Counted from the first letter of the stretch, positions 1 through 9,061 are shown. The stretch is 64,000 nucleotides of DNA from Flavobacterium omnivorum (GCF_900099915.1 NZ_FNDB01000007.1:62001-126000); one strand, 5' to 3'. Translations and numbers: made by a program. Notes: generated by a model not told the origin, from the letters alone.

Positions 1-1
1 C

Positions 2-541
2 GATTTAGCGATGAATGCCAACAATCATTTTGGTATAAAGTGTCATGTAGGTTGGATCGGAGATAGTGTCAAACATGATGATGATGCAGCACAAGAGTGT
101 TTTAGAAAATATGATAATCCATCGGAATCGTTTAAGGATCATGCTGTGTTTTTAACCGGAAGAAGCAGGTATGCAAAACTTTTTGGATTTTCAAAAGACG
201 ATTATAAAGCATGGGCCAGAGGACTTCGAACCGCGGGATACGCAACAGACCCCAAATATCCAGATAAATTAATCTCCTACATTGAGCGGTACAATTTATA
301 TCAATATGACAATCAGGTTTTGGATGTTAATTATGTTTCTAATGAAAAACAGCTGGTAGAGGAACTCACCATCGAAGCCAGAAATCCTGTCAAGACTAGT
401 TTGGCTTCCTACGTAGTTCAAAAAGGAGATACGCTCTATTCGCTTTCTAAAAAATTTGAAGTACGCGTAGAAGATTTAAAACAAAAAAACAATCTCTCTG
501 ACAATACACTTTCTATTGGACAGAAATTGGTAGTAAAATAA
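2..541 (+). CDS. Glucosaminidase (GH73-like) with C-terminal LysM, 5' truncated
   Basis: Peptidoglycan hydrolase fragment. The frame is open to the left edge, so the gene begins outside the window; the first ATG at 11 is internal (the residues just before it read D-L-A and continue the domain). The N-terminal part carries the family pattern NNHFGIKCH, then YDNPSESFKDHAVFL and a WARGLRTAGYATDP stretch typical of bacterial endo-beta-N-acetylglucosaminidases. The last ~45 residues form one LysM module (YVVQKGDTLYSLSKKF to IGQKLVVK), which binds glycan strands. It probably acts in the periplasm or at the outer surface in wall turnover. It lies 33 bp before hemL on the same strand. Confidence 0.85.
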   Translation, partial: DLAMNANNHFGIKCHVGWIGDSVKHDDDAAQECFRKYDNPSESFKDHAVFLTGRSRYAKLFGFSKDDYKAWARGLRTAGYATDPKYPDKLISYIERYNLYQYDNQVLDVNYVSNEKQLVEELTIEARNPVKTSLASYVVQKGDTLYSLSKKFEVRVEDLKQKNNLSDNTLSIGQKLVVK

Positions 542-573
542 CTTAAAAAATAACGATAATTCATAATTCATAA

Positions 574-1860
574 ATGTTATATAAAAGAAGTAGTCAGCTT
601 TTTGCTGAAGCAGAAAAAGTAATACCAGGAGGTGTAAATTCACCAGTAAGAGCTTTTAAAGCAGTGGGTGGAACTCCTATTTTTGTCAAAAGTGCCAAAG
701 GAGCCTATTTGTACGATGAAGACGGAAACCGTTTGATTGATTATATTAATTCTTGGGGACCAATGATTTTAGGACATGCTTACGAACCAGTTGTACAAGC
801 CGTGATTGAGAAAGCAAAGCTAGGAACCTCATTTGGAATGCCAACAGAATTGGAAACCCAAATTGCAGCTTTAGCCGTTTCGATGGTTCCAAATATCGAT
901 AAAATTAGATTTGTAAATTCCGGTACCGAAGCCTGTATGAGCGCAGTTAGGCTTGCTCGTGGATTTGCCAAAAAAGATAAAATAATCAAGTTTGCAGGTT
1001 GTTATCACGGTCATTCAGATTCTTTTTTAATCCAAGCGGGAAGTGGAGCAATCACTTTTGGTTCGCCAAATAGTCCGGGAGTTACTGCAGGAACGGCCAA
1101 AGATACTTTGCTGGCAACATACAACGATTTAGAAAATGTAGCGGCTTTAATCGCAGCTAATAAAAATGAAATTGCTTGTATCATTGTGGAACCAGTTGCT
1201 GGAAACATGGGTTGTATTCCACCAGTTGCAGGTTTTTTAGAAGGCTTACGCCAATTGTGTACCGATAATGATATTCTATTAATCTTTGATGAGGTTATGA
1301 CAGGATTCAGGTTAGCTGCAGGTGGAGTTCAAGAATTACTAAATGTAAATGCTGATATCGTTTGCTTCGGAAAAGTAATAGGCGGTGGTTTACCCGTAGG
1401 TGCTTTTGCGGCTCGTGCCGAAATTATGAATTATCTAGCTCCGTTAGGTCCTGTTTATCAGGCAGGAACACTATCTGGAAATCCATTAGCTATGGCCGCA
1501 GGATTGACAATGTTACAATCCTTAAATAATGACCATTCTGTATTTAAAAGCTTAGAGGAAAAAACAGCTTATTTACATGCAGGAATGGACAAAGTTTTGC
1601 GAGCAAATGACGTAGACTTTACAATCAACAGAATTGGATCTATGATTTCAGTTCATTTTGATTCAAATCCGGTAACCGATTTTAAATCGGCTGCTAAAGG
1701 AGATAATGAAAACTTTAAAAAATTCTTTCATGGTTTATTAAATGAGGGAATTTATATTGCACCATCTGCTTATGAGAGTTGGTTTCTTACAGATGCACTA
1801 ACCTATGAGGATTTGGATTTTACCATCCGAGCGGTAGACAAAGTATCGAAAACATTTTAA
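574..1860 (+). CDS. hemL: Glutamate-1-semialdehyde 2,1-aminomutase
   Basis: PLP enzyme of the C5 haem pathway that converts glutamate-1-semialdehyde to 5-aminolevulinate in the cytoplasm. The 428 residues match the usual family length. Signatures are [13 protein letters not shown] at the N-terminus, the [20 protein letters not shown]-phosphate loop, [10 protein letters not shown] containing the cofactor Asp, and the Schiff-base lysine K267 in [17 protein letters not shown]. The ATG start gives a complete N-terminus. A strong terminator follows directly. A class-III aminotransferase of other specificity is unlikely given the GVNSPVRAF and YHGHSD motifs. Confidence 0.97.
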   Translation: MLYKRSSQLFAEAEKVIPGGVNSPVRAFKAVGGTPIFVKSAKGAYLYDEDGNRLIDYINSWGPMILGHAYEPVVQAVIEKAKLGTSFGMPTELETQIAALAVSMVPNIDKIRFVNSGTEACMSAVRLARGFAKKDKIIKFAGCYHGHSDSFLIQAGSGAITFGSPNSPGVTAGTAKDTLLATYNDLENVAALIAANKNEIACIIVEPVAGNMGCIPPVAGFLEGLRQLCTDNDILLIFDEVMTGFRLAAGGVQELLNVNADIVCFGKVIGGGLPVGAFAARAEIMNYLAPLGPVYQAGTLSGNPLAMAAGLTMLQSLNNDHSVFKSLEEKTAYLHAGMDKVLRANDVDFTINRIGSMISVHFDSNPVTDFKSAAKGDNENFKKFFHGLLNEGIYIAPSAYESWFLTDALTYEDLDFTIRAVDKVSKTF

Positions 1861-1862
1861 AT

Positions 1863-1891
1863 AAAAAAAGACCCAATTTGGGTCTTTTTTT
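1863..1891 (+). terminator. Rho-independent terminator after hemL
   Basis: A near-perfect palindrome with arms AAAAAAAGACCCAA and TTGGGTCTTTTTTT starts three bases after the hemL stop codon. A-tract and T-tract are symmetrical, so it can also serve the convergent gene to its right. Confidence 0.85.
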
Positions 1892-1923
1892 ATGAATTAA
1901 GATGAAACATTCATGTGAATTAA

Positions 1924-2388
1924 TTATTTTTTGTCAACCCTATTTGCTGCTTTTCTGCCGTTATGATGCGCCATTTTTTGATTCATTCGGTGGTGGTTTT
2001 TTCCTTTCAATTCATCCCATTTTTTATATTGGTCTGCTGAAAGAATTTTTTTCATTTTATTTTTCATCACAATCTGATCGTCTAACATTTGGCTTTTTTT
2101 AGCAAAACGTTCGTCAGCTGTAAGTTGTTTTTTAGCTGAATCTTTGTTTGCTTTTCGTTCTGCCATTCGGGCTTCTCTTTTAGTGCTTTGTTCTGCAACT
2201 ATTTTACTCATTTCTTTTTGTTGAGAAGCATTCAAGTCTAATTCCAAAGTCATCTTTTTCAAGTGCAATTGGTTTCTTTGCTCCGGAGTCATTTGCTCTA
2301 TTTTGGCTCTCTCAGGTCTTGCTTTTCTTTCTTGTGCAAAGCTTGTCATTCCGACAACTACCAATGCAACGATAAATAATTTTTTCAT
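1924..2388 (-). CDS. Spy/CpxP-like small periplasmic protein (DUF4890-like)
   Basis: A 154-residue secreted protein with a clear signal peptide (MKKLFIVALVVVGMTSFAQ). The mature part is highly charged and helical, with the LTADERFAKK and MTPEQRNQLHLKKMTLELDLNASQQKEM heptad-like segments seen in small Bacteroidota proteins that resemble Spy/CpxP; the LDLNASQQKEM and ILSADQYKKWDEL segments match the LTxxQ pattern of that fold. The C-terminus is Lys/His rich. It is probably a periplasmic chaperone-like or stress protein. The exact role is unknown. It is monocistronic and convergent with hemL. Confidence 0.7.
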   Translation of the reverse strand: MKKLFIVALVVVGMTSFAQERKARPERAKIEQMTPEQRNQLHLKKMTLELDLNASQQKEMSKIVAEQSTKREARMAERKANKDSAKKQLTADERFAKKSQMLDDQIVMKNKMKKILSADQYKKWDELKGKNHHRMNQKMAHHNGRKAANRVDKK

Positions 2389-2621
2389 GTGTATTGTTTT
2401 AAGTTTTATAGCTATAAGATAGGAATAGAACTAAAAAGTTTAATCGTTAACAAAAGTTTATCGTTTTGGTTTTAGGATTGGAGTTGAAGTTGAAGTTGTT
2501 TTTTTTCTGTAAAATGCACTTAAATAAGTCTTGATTCTAGTTTTGAAAGCATGATATTTATCAGTTTTTATACGGTTTAGTTTCCCGAATTTTGTGGTTT
2601 ATTTATTAAATCATTTTTAAC

Positions 2622-4436
2622 ATGACAGAAAATAATCCCCTTCATACGTTCCATATTCCCGTGATGGGACTTGCTTATACTATTGATAGTCCGATACGTG
2701 TAGCTAAATATGGAATATCGTCCGTTATTTCAATTATGGATGACGAGCTTATAGAAAAAATGAATGCTTTTTACAGCAAGAAATTCGATTTACCATATCA
2801 GGAAATTACCCAAAAAATACATGATTACCGCGCAGAACGCATTACTTCTTATTTGAATTTGGTAGACAAAATCGTTAAGGAAAAATTTGAAAACTTCAAA
2901 ACGGAATTATCCGAAAGTAAATCCGCTTTGGAAAATTACATCGCCATGCTACCCAACAAATCTGCGATTAAAGCAGGTTTGCAAAACGTAATGGAAGACG
3001 GTTTTGCTTTCAAAGAAAATATCAAAAATTATCTGGAAAAAAATCTTTATCCGGGCGATATTGATGTCAATATTATGACCAAATTGGATAAGGATAATTT
3101 CATCAAAGACGAACAATTACCCATTATTTTTAATGACGCACATGCTGCGCTTCGCGGGTTTGTTAATAGTACATTAGAATCTTCGGTTGTTTTATCGGCG
3201 GGGATGAATCCAAGATTATACAGCTATTTCGAAAGTTTTTCGGCCTTCTTTCCGGATGCGAATAATGCATTGAAAAAGAAAATCACTCTGAAAGTAAGTG
3301 ACTTTCGTTCGGCGATGATTCAAGGAAATTTTTTAGCTAAAAAAGGACTTTGGGTTTCTGAATATCGAATCGAATCCGGACTGAATTGTGGCGGACATGC
3401 TTTTGCAACCGAAGGCTATTTGTTGGGACCAATTCTGGAAGAATTCAAACAGAAAAAAGAGCAATTGGTTCAATCCGCTAATGAGTTGATGGTGAAAGCA
3501 TTGAGGCAAAAAGAAATGCATGTTCCAGAACAGCCTTTAGAGTTAAAAATCACCGTTCAGGGCGGTGTAGGAACTGCTGAAGAACACGATTTTTTATTGG
3601 AGGAATACAACGTTAACTCGGTAGGTTGGGGGTCACCGTTTTTATTGGTTCCGGAAGCTACTTCGGTTGATAAGCACACCAGAGATTTATTGGCTGGAGC
3701 CAAAGAAGATGATCTATATTTAAGTCATATTTCGCCGTTGGGAATTCCTTTCAATACGTTGCGAGGAACGACAAATGAAAAATTGAAATTGAAACGAATT
3801 GAGGAAAACAAAGCAGGAAGTTCATGTCCAAAACGATTTTTGGCGTTAAGCAAAGAATACGATGCGCAAGGAATTTGTACCTCTTCCAAGAAATACCAAG
3901 ACTTGAAACTGGAAGAATTGCTGCTTGAAAAAGATATTTTAACTGCTGAAATTTTCGAAAAAAAGAAAAATAGTATTACGGAGAAAGCCTGTCTTTGCGT
4001 GGGTTTAGCCAATGCTTCGTATCTTGAAAATGACATTAAGATAAAAGGGCAGGCACAAGGCGTAATCATTTGTCCAGGACCTAATATGGCGTATTTTGAT
4101 CAAGAAGTTTCACTTTCTAAAATGGTGCAGCACATTTATGGAAACGCATCTGTATTGACGGTTACTGATCGACCAAATCTATTTGTGAAGGAGTTAAAAA
4201 TGTATTTGGATTATCTGAAAAATGAAATTTCAGTGGTTACGGAAGAAATAACTTTGGGACAAATAAAAAAATGGAATTCGTTCAAAAATAATTTGCTCTC
4301 AGGAATCGGATATTATGAAGATTTATTTTCAACAACTCCATTTTTCGAAAACACTAAAAATGAGATTTTCAGTCAATTTTATTGCTATAAACTTGAATTA
4401 TTAGGGATTGAAATCCCCGAATTAAAATTGGCGTAA
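2622..4436 (+). CDS. Conserved protein of unknown function, cysteine-motif, TIM-barrel-like N-terminus
   Basis: 604 residues with no signal peptide or membrane segment. The N-terminus (IPVMGLAYTIDSPIRVAKYG) and the GGVGTAEEHDFLLEEY stretch near residue 314 resemble TIM-barrel flavoenzymes of the nitronate monooxygenase/glutamate synthase type; this is a resemblance, not an assignment. Cysteines sit in small conserved-looking motifs: C256 (NCGGHAFATEG), C402 (SCPKRF), C419 (GICTSSKKY), C457/C459 (CLCVG) and C484 (ICPGPNMAYF), which would suit metal or Fe-S binding. Residues 85-150 are helical and charged. It is a single gene with its own start region. I do not recognise a named family. Confidence 0.8.
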   Translation: MTENNPLHTFHIPVMGLAYTIDSPIRVAKYGISSVISIMDDELIEKMNAFYSKKFDLPYQEITQKIHDYRAERITSYLNLVDKIVKEKFENFKTELSESKSALENYIAMLPNKSAIKAGLQNVMEDGFAFKENIKNYLEKNLYPGDIDVNIMTKLDKDNFIKDEQLPIIFNDAHAALRGFVNSTLESSVVLSAGMNPRLYSYFESFSAFFPDANNALKKKITLKVSDFRSAMIQGNFLAKKGLWVSEYRIESGLNCGGHAFATEGYLLGPILEEFKQKKEQLVQSANELMVKALRQKEMHVPEQPLELKITVQGGVGTAEEHDFLLEEYNVNSVGWGSPFLLVPEATSVDKHTRDLLAGAKEDDLYLSHISPLGIPFNTLRGTTNEKLKLKRIEENKAGSSCPKRFLALSKEYDAQGICTSSKKYQDLKLEELLLEKDILTAEIFEKKKNSITEKACLCVGLANASYLENDIKIKGQAQGVIICPGPNMAYFDQEVSLSKMVQHIYGNASVLTVTDRPNLFVKELKMYLDYLKNEISVVTEEITLGQIKKWNSFKNNLLSGIGYYEDLFSTTPFFENTKNEIFSQFYCYKLELLGIEIPELKLA

Positions 4437-4521
4437 AGCATTCAAGTATTTGGTTTTGAATAGAGTGATTTTATTTAAGATTATTCTATTCAAAACTATT
4501 TTTTATCAAACAATCATTTAG

Positions 4522-4529
4522 TAATTTTG
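4522..4529 (+). promoter_or_regulatory. Bacteroidota -7 element next to a GTG start
   Basis: TAATTTTG matches the TAnnTTTG -7 consensus and ends only four bases before the GTG start of the following gene, which would give a leaderless or nearly leaderless mRNA. No clear TTTG -33 box was found at the expected distance. Confidence 0.4.
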
Positions 4530-4533
4530 CACG

Positions 4534-4908
4534 GTGAAAAAAATCATATTTATAATTGTATTGATCATGCTTGTAAAACCCGTTCTTCCGGTTTTAGAGT
4601 ATGTCGTCAATTATGAATACATTTCAAAAGTGCTGTGCATCAATAGGGATAAACCTAAAATGCAATGCAACGGAAAATGTCATTTGATGAAAGAATTGGC
4701 CAAAGCTTCTGAGGCTGAAAAGCCTCTTTCTTCCGATAAAAAAGGAAATGCTCCTGTACTGGATGTGATCATTTTTGAGGAAATCAAATCTTTCGAAATG
4801 GCAACAGTTTTTTTTGGCACCAAAGAAAAAATAAACCCACACTATTCTAATTTATATACTCACTTGAATAGTGCTTTTGTTTTTCACCCACCCACTTTTA
4901 TTTCTTAA
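4534..4908 (+). CDS. Small secreted protein with CNGKCHLMKEL motif, copper-locus member
   Basis: 124 residues beginning with GTG (MKKIIFIIVLIMLVKPVLPVLEYVV), an N-terminal hydrophobic segment that serves as a signal or anchor. The mature part holds VLCINRDKPKMQCNGKCHLMKELAK: cysteines at about 39, 48 and 52 with an adjacent His and Met, a plausible Cu(I) or haem-proximal site. Similar small proteins occur in Bacteroidota beside MbnP/MbnH-like genes (recalled, not searched), as here: the MbnP-like gene starts 134 bp downstream. The start is supported by the signal sequence; no in-frame ATG lies upstream. Function unknown; copper handling is inferred from motif and context. Confidence 0.7.
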   Translation: MKKIIFIIVLIMLVKPVLPVLEYVVNYEYISKVLCINRDKPKMQCNGKCHLMKELAKASEAEKPLSSDKKGNAPVLDVIIFEEIKSFEMATVFFGTKEKINPHYSNLYTHLNSAFVFHPPTFIS

Positions 4909-5042
4909 ATTTTTAGGCGCGTAGTGTGCTTTTAGTAATCCGTTTTAAACAACGGATGAAAATTTGTTTGCTTTTTTTGGAAATAATAATCCAAAAATGG
5001 TATGCGAAACAGTACTTATATTCAAAATAAAAACTTTAAGAA

Positions 5043-5855
5043 ATGAAATTTCAATTAAAAAATATACTAGCTGTAATGGCTATCTCAGTTACCTTGTTTT
5101 CTTGCTCGAATGACGATGATAATGAAATGATTACCGGAAACGGAAACCTTAAATTAGAATTTGACAACATATACAAATCGGCTAATTTTACTTTCAATAC
5201 GAACTACACCAATTCGAATGCTGAGGTTGTCGCGGTTTCAAAAGTGAAGTACATTGTGAGTAATATTGTCTTGACAAAAGAAGATGGAACTACTTTTACC
5301 TACCCAAAAAGTCAAAGCTATTTTATTGTAGATGAAGCGACGCCTGCAACATTACTATTGAATCTTTCAAATATTCCGGCCGGAAATTACACTAAAGTAA
5401 AATACGGAATTGGAGTCGATAAAACGCAGTGGGAAGCAGGAGCAACGGGTCAAGGAGATTTCTTGGCAACAGCCCAAACTGCCGGAATGATTTGGTCTTG
5501 GAGTGCAGGTTATAAGTTTGTTGCCTTCGAAGGTACTTTTACAGCTCCTACGGTAACAACGGCAAAAGAATTTAAAGTGCATACCGGACAAACTGGAACC
5601 GATTATAATTACACAGAAGTTACTTTGAGTTTCCCTGAAAATGCTCTGGTACGAACTACAATTACACCTCAGGTTCACATCATGACTGATTTGTCTCAAG
5701 TTATAGATGGAGCTAATAAAATCAATCTTACGGAAGCGGCAACCGTTATGGGTGGTGCTAAACTGGCTTTGGTTACTACTAACATTTCTTCTATGTTCAA
5801 AATAGATCACGTTCACAACGATCAATTTTTTAATCAAAAAGCGGTTAGAAATTAA
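5043..5855 (+). CDS. MbnP-like copper-binding lipoprotein
   Basis: 270-residue lipoprotein: signal peptide with lipobox ending at C21 (SVTLFSCSNDDD). The remainder fits the MbnP family: GNLKLEFDNIY near the start, SKVKYIVSNIVLTKEDG, GNYTKVKYGIGVDKTQW, then MIWSWSAGYKF and FKVHTGQTG. Tryptophans W130, W151 and W153 are candidates for the residue that MbnH-type enzymes oxidise to kynurenine to create a copper site; which one corresponds cannot be told by eye. The C-terminus is His-rich (IDHVHNDQFF). It is followed 30 bp later by the MbnH-like gene, the usual MbnP-MbnH order. Confidence 0.8.
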   Translation: MKFQLKNILAVMAISVTLFSCSNDDDNEMITGNGNLKLEFDNIYKSANFTFNTNYTNSNAEVVAVSKVKYIVSNIVLTKEDGTTFTYPKSQSYFIVDEATPATLLLNLSNIPAGNYTKVKYGIGVDKTQWEAGATGQGDFLATAQTAGMIWSWSAGYKFVAFEGTFTAPTVTTAKEFKVHTGQTGTDYNYTEVTLSFPENALVRTTITPQVHIMTDLSQVIDGANKINLTEAATVMGGAKLALVTTNISSMFKIDHVHNDQFFNQKAVRN

Positions 5856-5885
5856 ATCTCCGATCGCTTTTTTAAAAAATATAAA

Positions 5886-6926
5886 ATGAAAGCAAAATAT
5901 ATCATATTGCTCATTTTTCCGTTGCTGTGGTCTTGTTCTACTGATGAAAGCAAATACTATCAGGACGTTCCTCTGAACTTTCAAGTTCCGGCAAATTTTC
6001 CGCCTTTGGCATACGATCTGGCGAATAATCCACCCACCGAAAAGGGATTTGAACTTGGGAAAAAGCTTTTCTACGACGGCCGATTGGCTTCGGACGGGAT
6101 TGTTTCCTGCGGATTTTGTCACATTCAGGAAGATGCATTTACGCATCACGGACATACCTTGAGTCACGGAGTAGATGATGCCATAGGAACGCGAAACACG
6201 CCGCCAATCCAGAATTTGGCCTATCAAACCACTTTTATGTATGATGGAGCAGCATCACATTTGGATTTACAGCCTATCATTCCGTTCACAAGTCCTATAG
6301 AAATGAATGGCGATTTTGCTCAAGCGATTGCTATGATGAAAGGCGATCCGGTGTATCAGAAATTATTCAAAGTTGCTTTTACGGATGGACAAATCAATTC
6401 CGAAAATATGCTCAAAGCCTTAGGACAATTTATGGTCATGGTGACGTCCTCGAATTCCCGTTTTGACAAGTACCGCCGCAATGAATCTGGCGGAACGCTC
6501 ACGCAAGACGAGAAGGACGGTTATGCCATTTTTAACCAAAAATGTTCCAGTTGTCACGCCACGGATTTGTTTACGGACAATTCTTTTAGAAACAACGGTT
6601 TGCCTATTGATCCCGCGTACAATGATATCGGGCGTTTTCGCGTGACGGAGTTGCCTCAGGATAAGTATAAATTCAAAGTGCCAAGTCTAAGAAATATAGA
6701 AAAAACAGCGCCTTACATGCACGATGGACGCTTATTCACATTAGAAGCCGTTATGGATCATTACAATTCCGGTATAGTGAATTCAGCTACTTTAGACCCC
6801 ATTTTGAGTAAAAACGGATCACTCGGAATTCCTTTAACAGTGACAGACAAATCAAAAATTATTGCTTTTCTAAAAACATTGACAGACACGCAATACCTAA
6901 CAGACAAGCGCTTTTCTGAATATTAA
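5886..6926 (+). CDS. Di-haem cytochrome c peroxidase family protein, MbnH-like
   Basis: 346-residue lipoprotein (lipobox LLWSCSTD, C17) of the bacterial di-haem peroxidase family. Two c-type haem sites are visible: C75-G-F-C78-H79 and C220-S-S-C223-H224. Family landmarks are FELGKKLFYDGRLASDG, GTRNTPPIQNLAY, FMYDGAASHLDLQ, TSPIEMNG, and KFKVPSLRNIEKTAPYMHDGRL near the C-terminus. Placement straight after an MbnP-like gene suggests it acts as MbnH, using peroxide to modify a Trp of its partner, rather than as a general peroxidase. It is periplasm-facing and depends on a cytochrome c maturation system elsewhere. Confidence 0.85.
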   Translation: MKAKYIILLIFPLLWSCSTDESKYYQDVPLNFQVPANFPPLAYDLANNPPTEKGFELGKKLFYDGRLASDGIVSCGFCHIQEDAFTHHGHTLSHGVDDAIGTRNTPPIQNLAYQTTFMYDGAASHLDLQPIIPFTSPIEMNGDFAQAIAMMKGDPVYQKLFKVAFTDGQINSENMLKALGQFMVMVTSSNSRFDKYRRNESGGTLTQDEKDGYAIFNQKCSSCHATDLFTDNSFRNNGLPIDPAYNDIGRFRVTELPQDKYKFKVPSLRNIEKTAPYMHDGRLFTLEAVMDHYNSGIVNSATLDPILSKNGSLGIPLTVTDKSKIIAFLKTLTDTQYLTDKRFSEY

Positions 6927-6969
6927 TTTCAGAAGCTATTTCCTGCTGTACACTGCAAGTCCTCGCTAC

Positions 6970-7041
6970 AAAAGCCGTTTTTCTATGTCCTGAAAAGAGC
7001 TTCCTCCGGTCGCTTTTTCAGGACAAGAAAAACAAGCTTTT
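6970..7041. repeat. Long imperfect hairpin of a flavobacterial interspersed repeat
   Basis: Two 27-base arms (6970-6996 and 7015-7041) pair with few mismatches; the inner 11 bases TGTCCTGAAAA / TTTTCAGGACA are perfect. The flanks (CTGCTGTACACTGCAAG on the left, CTGTGGGCTTTCCG on the right) read like a short interspersed repeat common in Flavobacterium intergenic regions; that recollection was not checked. It separates the di-haem gene from the outer-membrane gene. Confidence 0.7.
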
Positions 7042-7085
7042 ACCGCTGTGGGCTTTCCGTTTCCATCAGGGCTAAAACAACAAAC

Positions 7086-8045
7086 ATGAAAAAATACACA
7101 TTGCTTTTAGTACTTTTTTTTCAATTGGCAAACGCCGCCGAAAAAGACAGTTTAAATACCGTAAATCCATTTACAAAATACCATTCCTTCCTTGAAGAAG
7201 AGGATTTTTGCGATACCTGTGGTTGCTCAGCCAGCGGCGGAAGCATGGGATTCGCCTCGATGTTGAATACTAATTTCGTTGGGATTCGGTATTTCAATCA
7301 ACAATACAAATCCATGGATGGCTTGTATAGCAATTCACCTTGGTACAAAGAAAATTTCAATACCGTTCAGGTTTGGGGCCGAATCCCGGTTAGCGAAAAG
7401 GTTCAGGTTTCGGCATTATTGCCCTTTCATTTTCATGAAAGAGAAACGGCAACAGGAGATAAAAGCATTAATGGAATTGGCGACATCACTGTTTTGGCAA
7501 TGTATCGTTTGTATCAGACGAATAAAGACAGCACGTTTTTAGTACATACCTTGCAATTGGGAGGTGGAATAAAAGCGCCAACCGGAAAGTTTAATGAGGC
7601 GAATTCAGGGAGTATTAATCCAAGTTTTCAGGTAGGAACGGGAAGTTGGGATTATCTTTTGGCTACCGAATATGTGGTTAAAAGAAAACAATTTGGTTTA
7701 AACTCTATGCTAAATTATGTGATTAAAACCGAGAATCAAAAGAGTTACCGTTTTGGAAATCAACTCAATTATGCCGGAACTTTTTTCTATTTATACGAAA
7801 AAAATAGTTTTTCTATTGTTCCGCAACTTGGTTTTGCCGGTGAAGTCTATGAAAGCAATTACCAGCACAATCAAAAATTAAGAAATACAAACGGTGATAT
7901 TTTTTTTGGGAAAGTTGGTTTTGAGGTCGGGAAAGACAGACTTTCTTTTGGAGCTAATGCCATGCTGCCCATCAATCAAAATCTTACTGGCGGTAATGTT
8001 GAAGCAAATTACAGATGGAGCGTGAACCTAAATTATAGTTTGTAG
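7086..8045 (+). CDS. Outer-membrane beta-barrel-like protein with CDTCGC motif, copper locus
   Basis: 319 residues with a signal peptide (MKKYTLLLVLFFQLANA). An early metal-site-like motif, FCDTCGCSASGGSMGF (residues ~39-54), is followed by alternating aromatic/polar strands typical of an outer-membrane barrel (VQVWGRIPVSEKVQVSALLPF, GIGDITVLAMYRLYQ, FLVHTLQLGGGIKAPTGKF) ending RWSVNLNYSL. This resembles the transporter/MetA-pathway barrel proteins that sit with MbnP/MbnH-like genes in Bacteroidota. The role is probably metal or electron-acceptor related at the outer membrane; substrate unknown. A 72-bp hairpin repeat lies just upstream, so it may have its own transcript. Confidence 0.7.
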   Translation: MKKYTLLLVLFFQLANAAEKDSLNTVNPFTKYHSFLEEEDFCDTCGCSASGGSMGFASMLNTNFVGIRYFNQQYKSMDGLYSNSPWYKENFNTVQVWGRIPVSEKVQVSALLPFHFHERETATGDKSINGIGDITVLAMYRLYQTNKDSTFLVHTLQLGGGIKAPTGKFNEANSGSINPSFQVGTGSWDYLLATEYVVKRKQFGLNSMLNYVIKTENQKSYRFGNQLNYAGTFFYLYEKNSFSIVPQLGFAGEVYESNYQHNQKLRNTNGDIFFGKVGFEVGKDRLSFGANAMLPINQNLTGGNVEANYRWSVNLNYSL

Positions 8046-8127
8046 TTGTCGAGCCTCTTTTGCGTTGGAGATGCTATTTGATACCGTTTCAATTCCTTAC
8101 TTTTACCGTTCAAATAAAAAAAAGTAT

Positions 8128-9057
8128 ATGTTTCAAAATAAGAATTTTTGTTTTTCGTTTTGCTTCTTAATAATTAGCGCTCTCAGTTTTGCACAGGCAA
8201 AAGAATATGTTTTGCAATTTAAAACACCATCAGAATTACATCGTTTTTTAAAATATTCGAACAAAAGTATCCCCTTGATAAGTGCGCATAGAGGAGGTCC
8301 AACGACTGGATTTCCAGAAAATTGTACGGCAACATTTGCAAATTCTATTCGATACAACCCTACAATTATAGAAACTGATATTGCGCTGAGTAAAGATTCT
8401 GTCTTGGTTATGATGCATGATAACAAGCTGGATAGAACAACGACGGGTACCGGTAAGATAGAAAATTATACTTACAAAGAACTGCAACAATTATTTCTGG
8501 AGGATAATGAAGGCAATCAAACCCTTTATAAAATAGAAACTTTAGATCAGGTTTTGCAATGGGGAAAAGGCAAAGTAATTTATAACCTTGATGTCAAAAA
8601 AGGGGTTCCAATGAAAATGATTGTAGATGCAGTGCGCAGGAATAAGGCGGAAGCCTACTCAGTTATTATAACATACAACGCAACTCAAGCCGCCGAAGTA
8701 GCTCAACTGGCTCCCGATTTAATGATTTCAGTTTCGGCAAGAGGAAGAGAAGACGTGGAGCGTATGGAAAATCTTGGTGTCAAAGTAGATAAAATGATTG
8801 CGTTTGTGGGTACGGCAGAACCAAAAGCAGAAGTGTATCAGTATTTACACAGCCGAGGAATAGCTTGTACTTTAGGTACTATGGGCAATATTGATAAAAG
8901 CGCTGCCGCAAATGGAGATGCTTTATATTATAAATTAATTGAAAATGGCGCAACTATCCTTTCGTCTGATCGGCCTGTTCAAGCAGGAAAACAATTAGCA
9001 AAATTCACTAACGACAAAAAGCTAAAATCAAGGCATATCAAAATTATAAAAAGATAA
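8128..9057 (+). CDS. Secreted glycerophosphodiester phosphodiesterase family protein
   Basis: 309 residues from the ATG at 8128; this start leads straight into a signal peptide (FCFSFCFLIISALSFAQA), whereas an upstream in-frame TTG at 8065 would place 21 polar residues before it. GDPD signatures: ISAHRGG with the catalytic His, PENCTATF, ETDIALSKDSVLVMMHDNKLDRTTTGTG with the metal Asp and second His, VIYNLDVKKG, and a C-terminal GATILSSDRP. It hydrolyses glycerophosphodiesters in the periplasm to release glycerol phosphate. A bidirectional terminator separates it from lysS. Confidence 0.88.
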   Translation: MFQNKNFCFSFCFLIISALSFAQAKEYVLQFKTPSELHRFLKYSNKSIPLISAHRGGPTTGFPENCTATFANSIRYNPTIIETDIALSKDSVLVMMHDNKLDRTTTGTGKIENYTYKELQQLFLEDNEGNQTLYKIETLDQVLQWGKGKVIYNLDVKKGVPMKMIVDAVRRNKAEAYSVIITYNATQAAEVAQLAPDLMISVSARGREDVERMENLGVKVDKMIAFVGTAEPKAEVYQYLHSRGIACTLGTMGNIDKSAAANGDALYYKLIENGATILSSDRPVQAGKQLAKFTNDKKLKSRHIKIIKR

Positions 9058-9061
9058 ATGT

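Noticed and set aside
5367-6227. 286-codon minus-strand open frame opposite the MbnP/MbnH-like genes
   Set aside because: It covers two clearly real plus-strand genes with matching motifs. The reverse frame has no domain and is a shadow.
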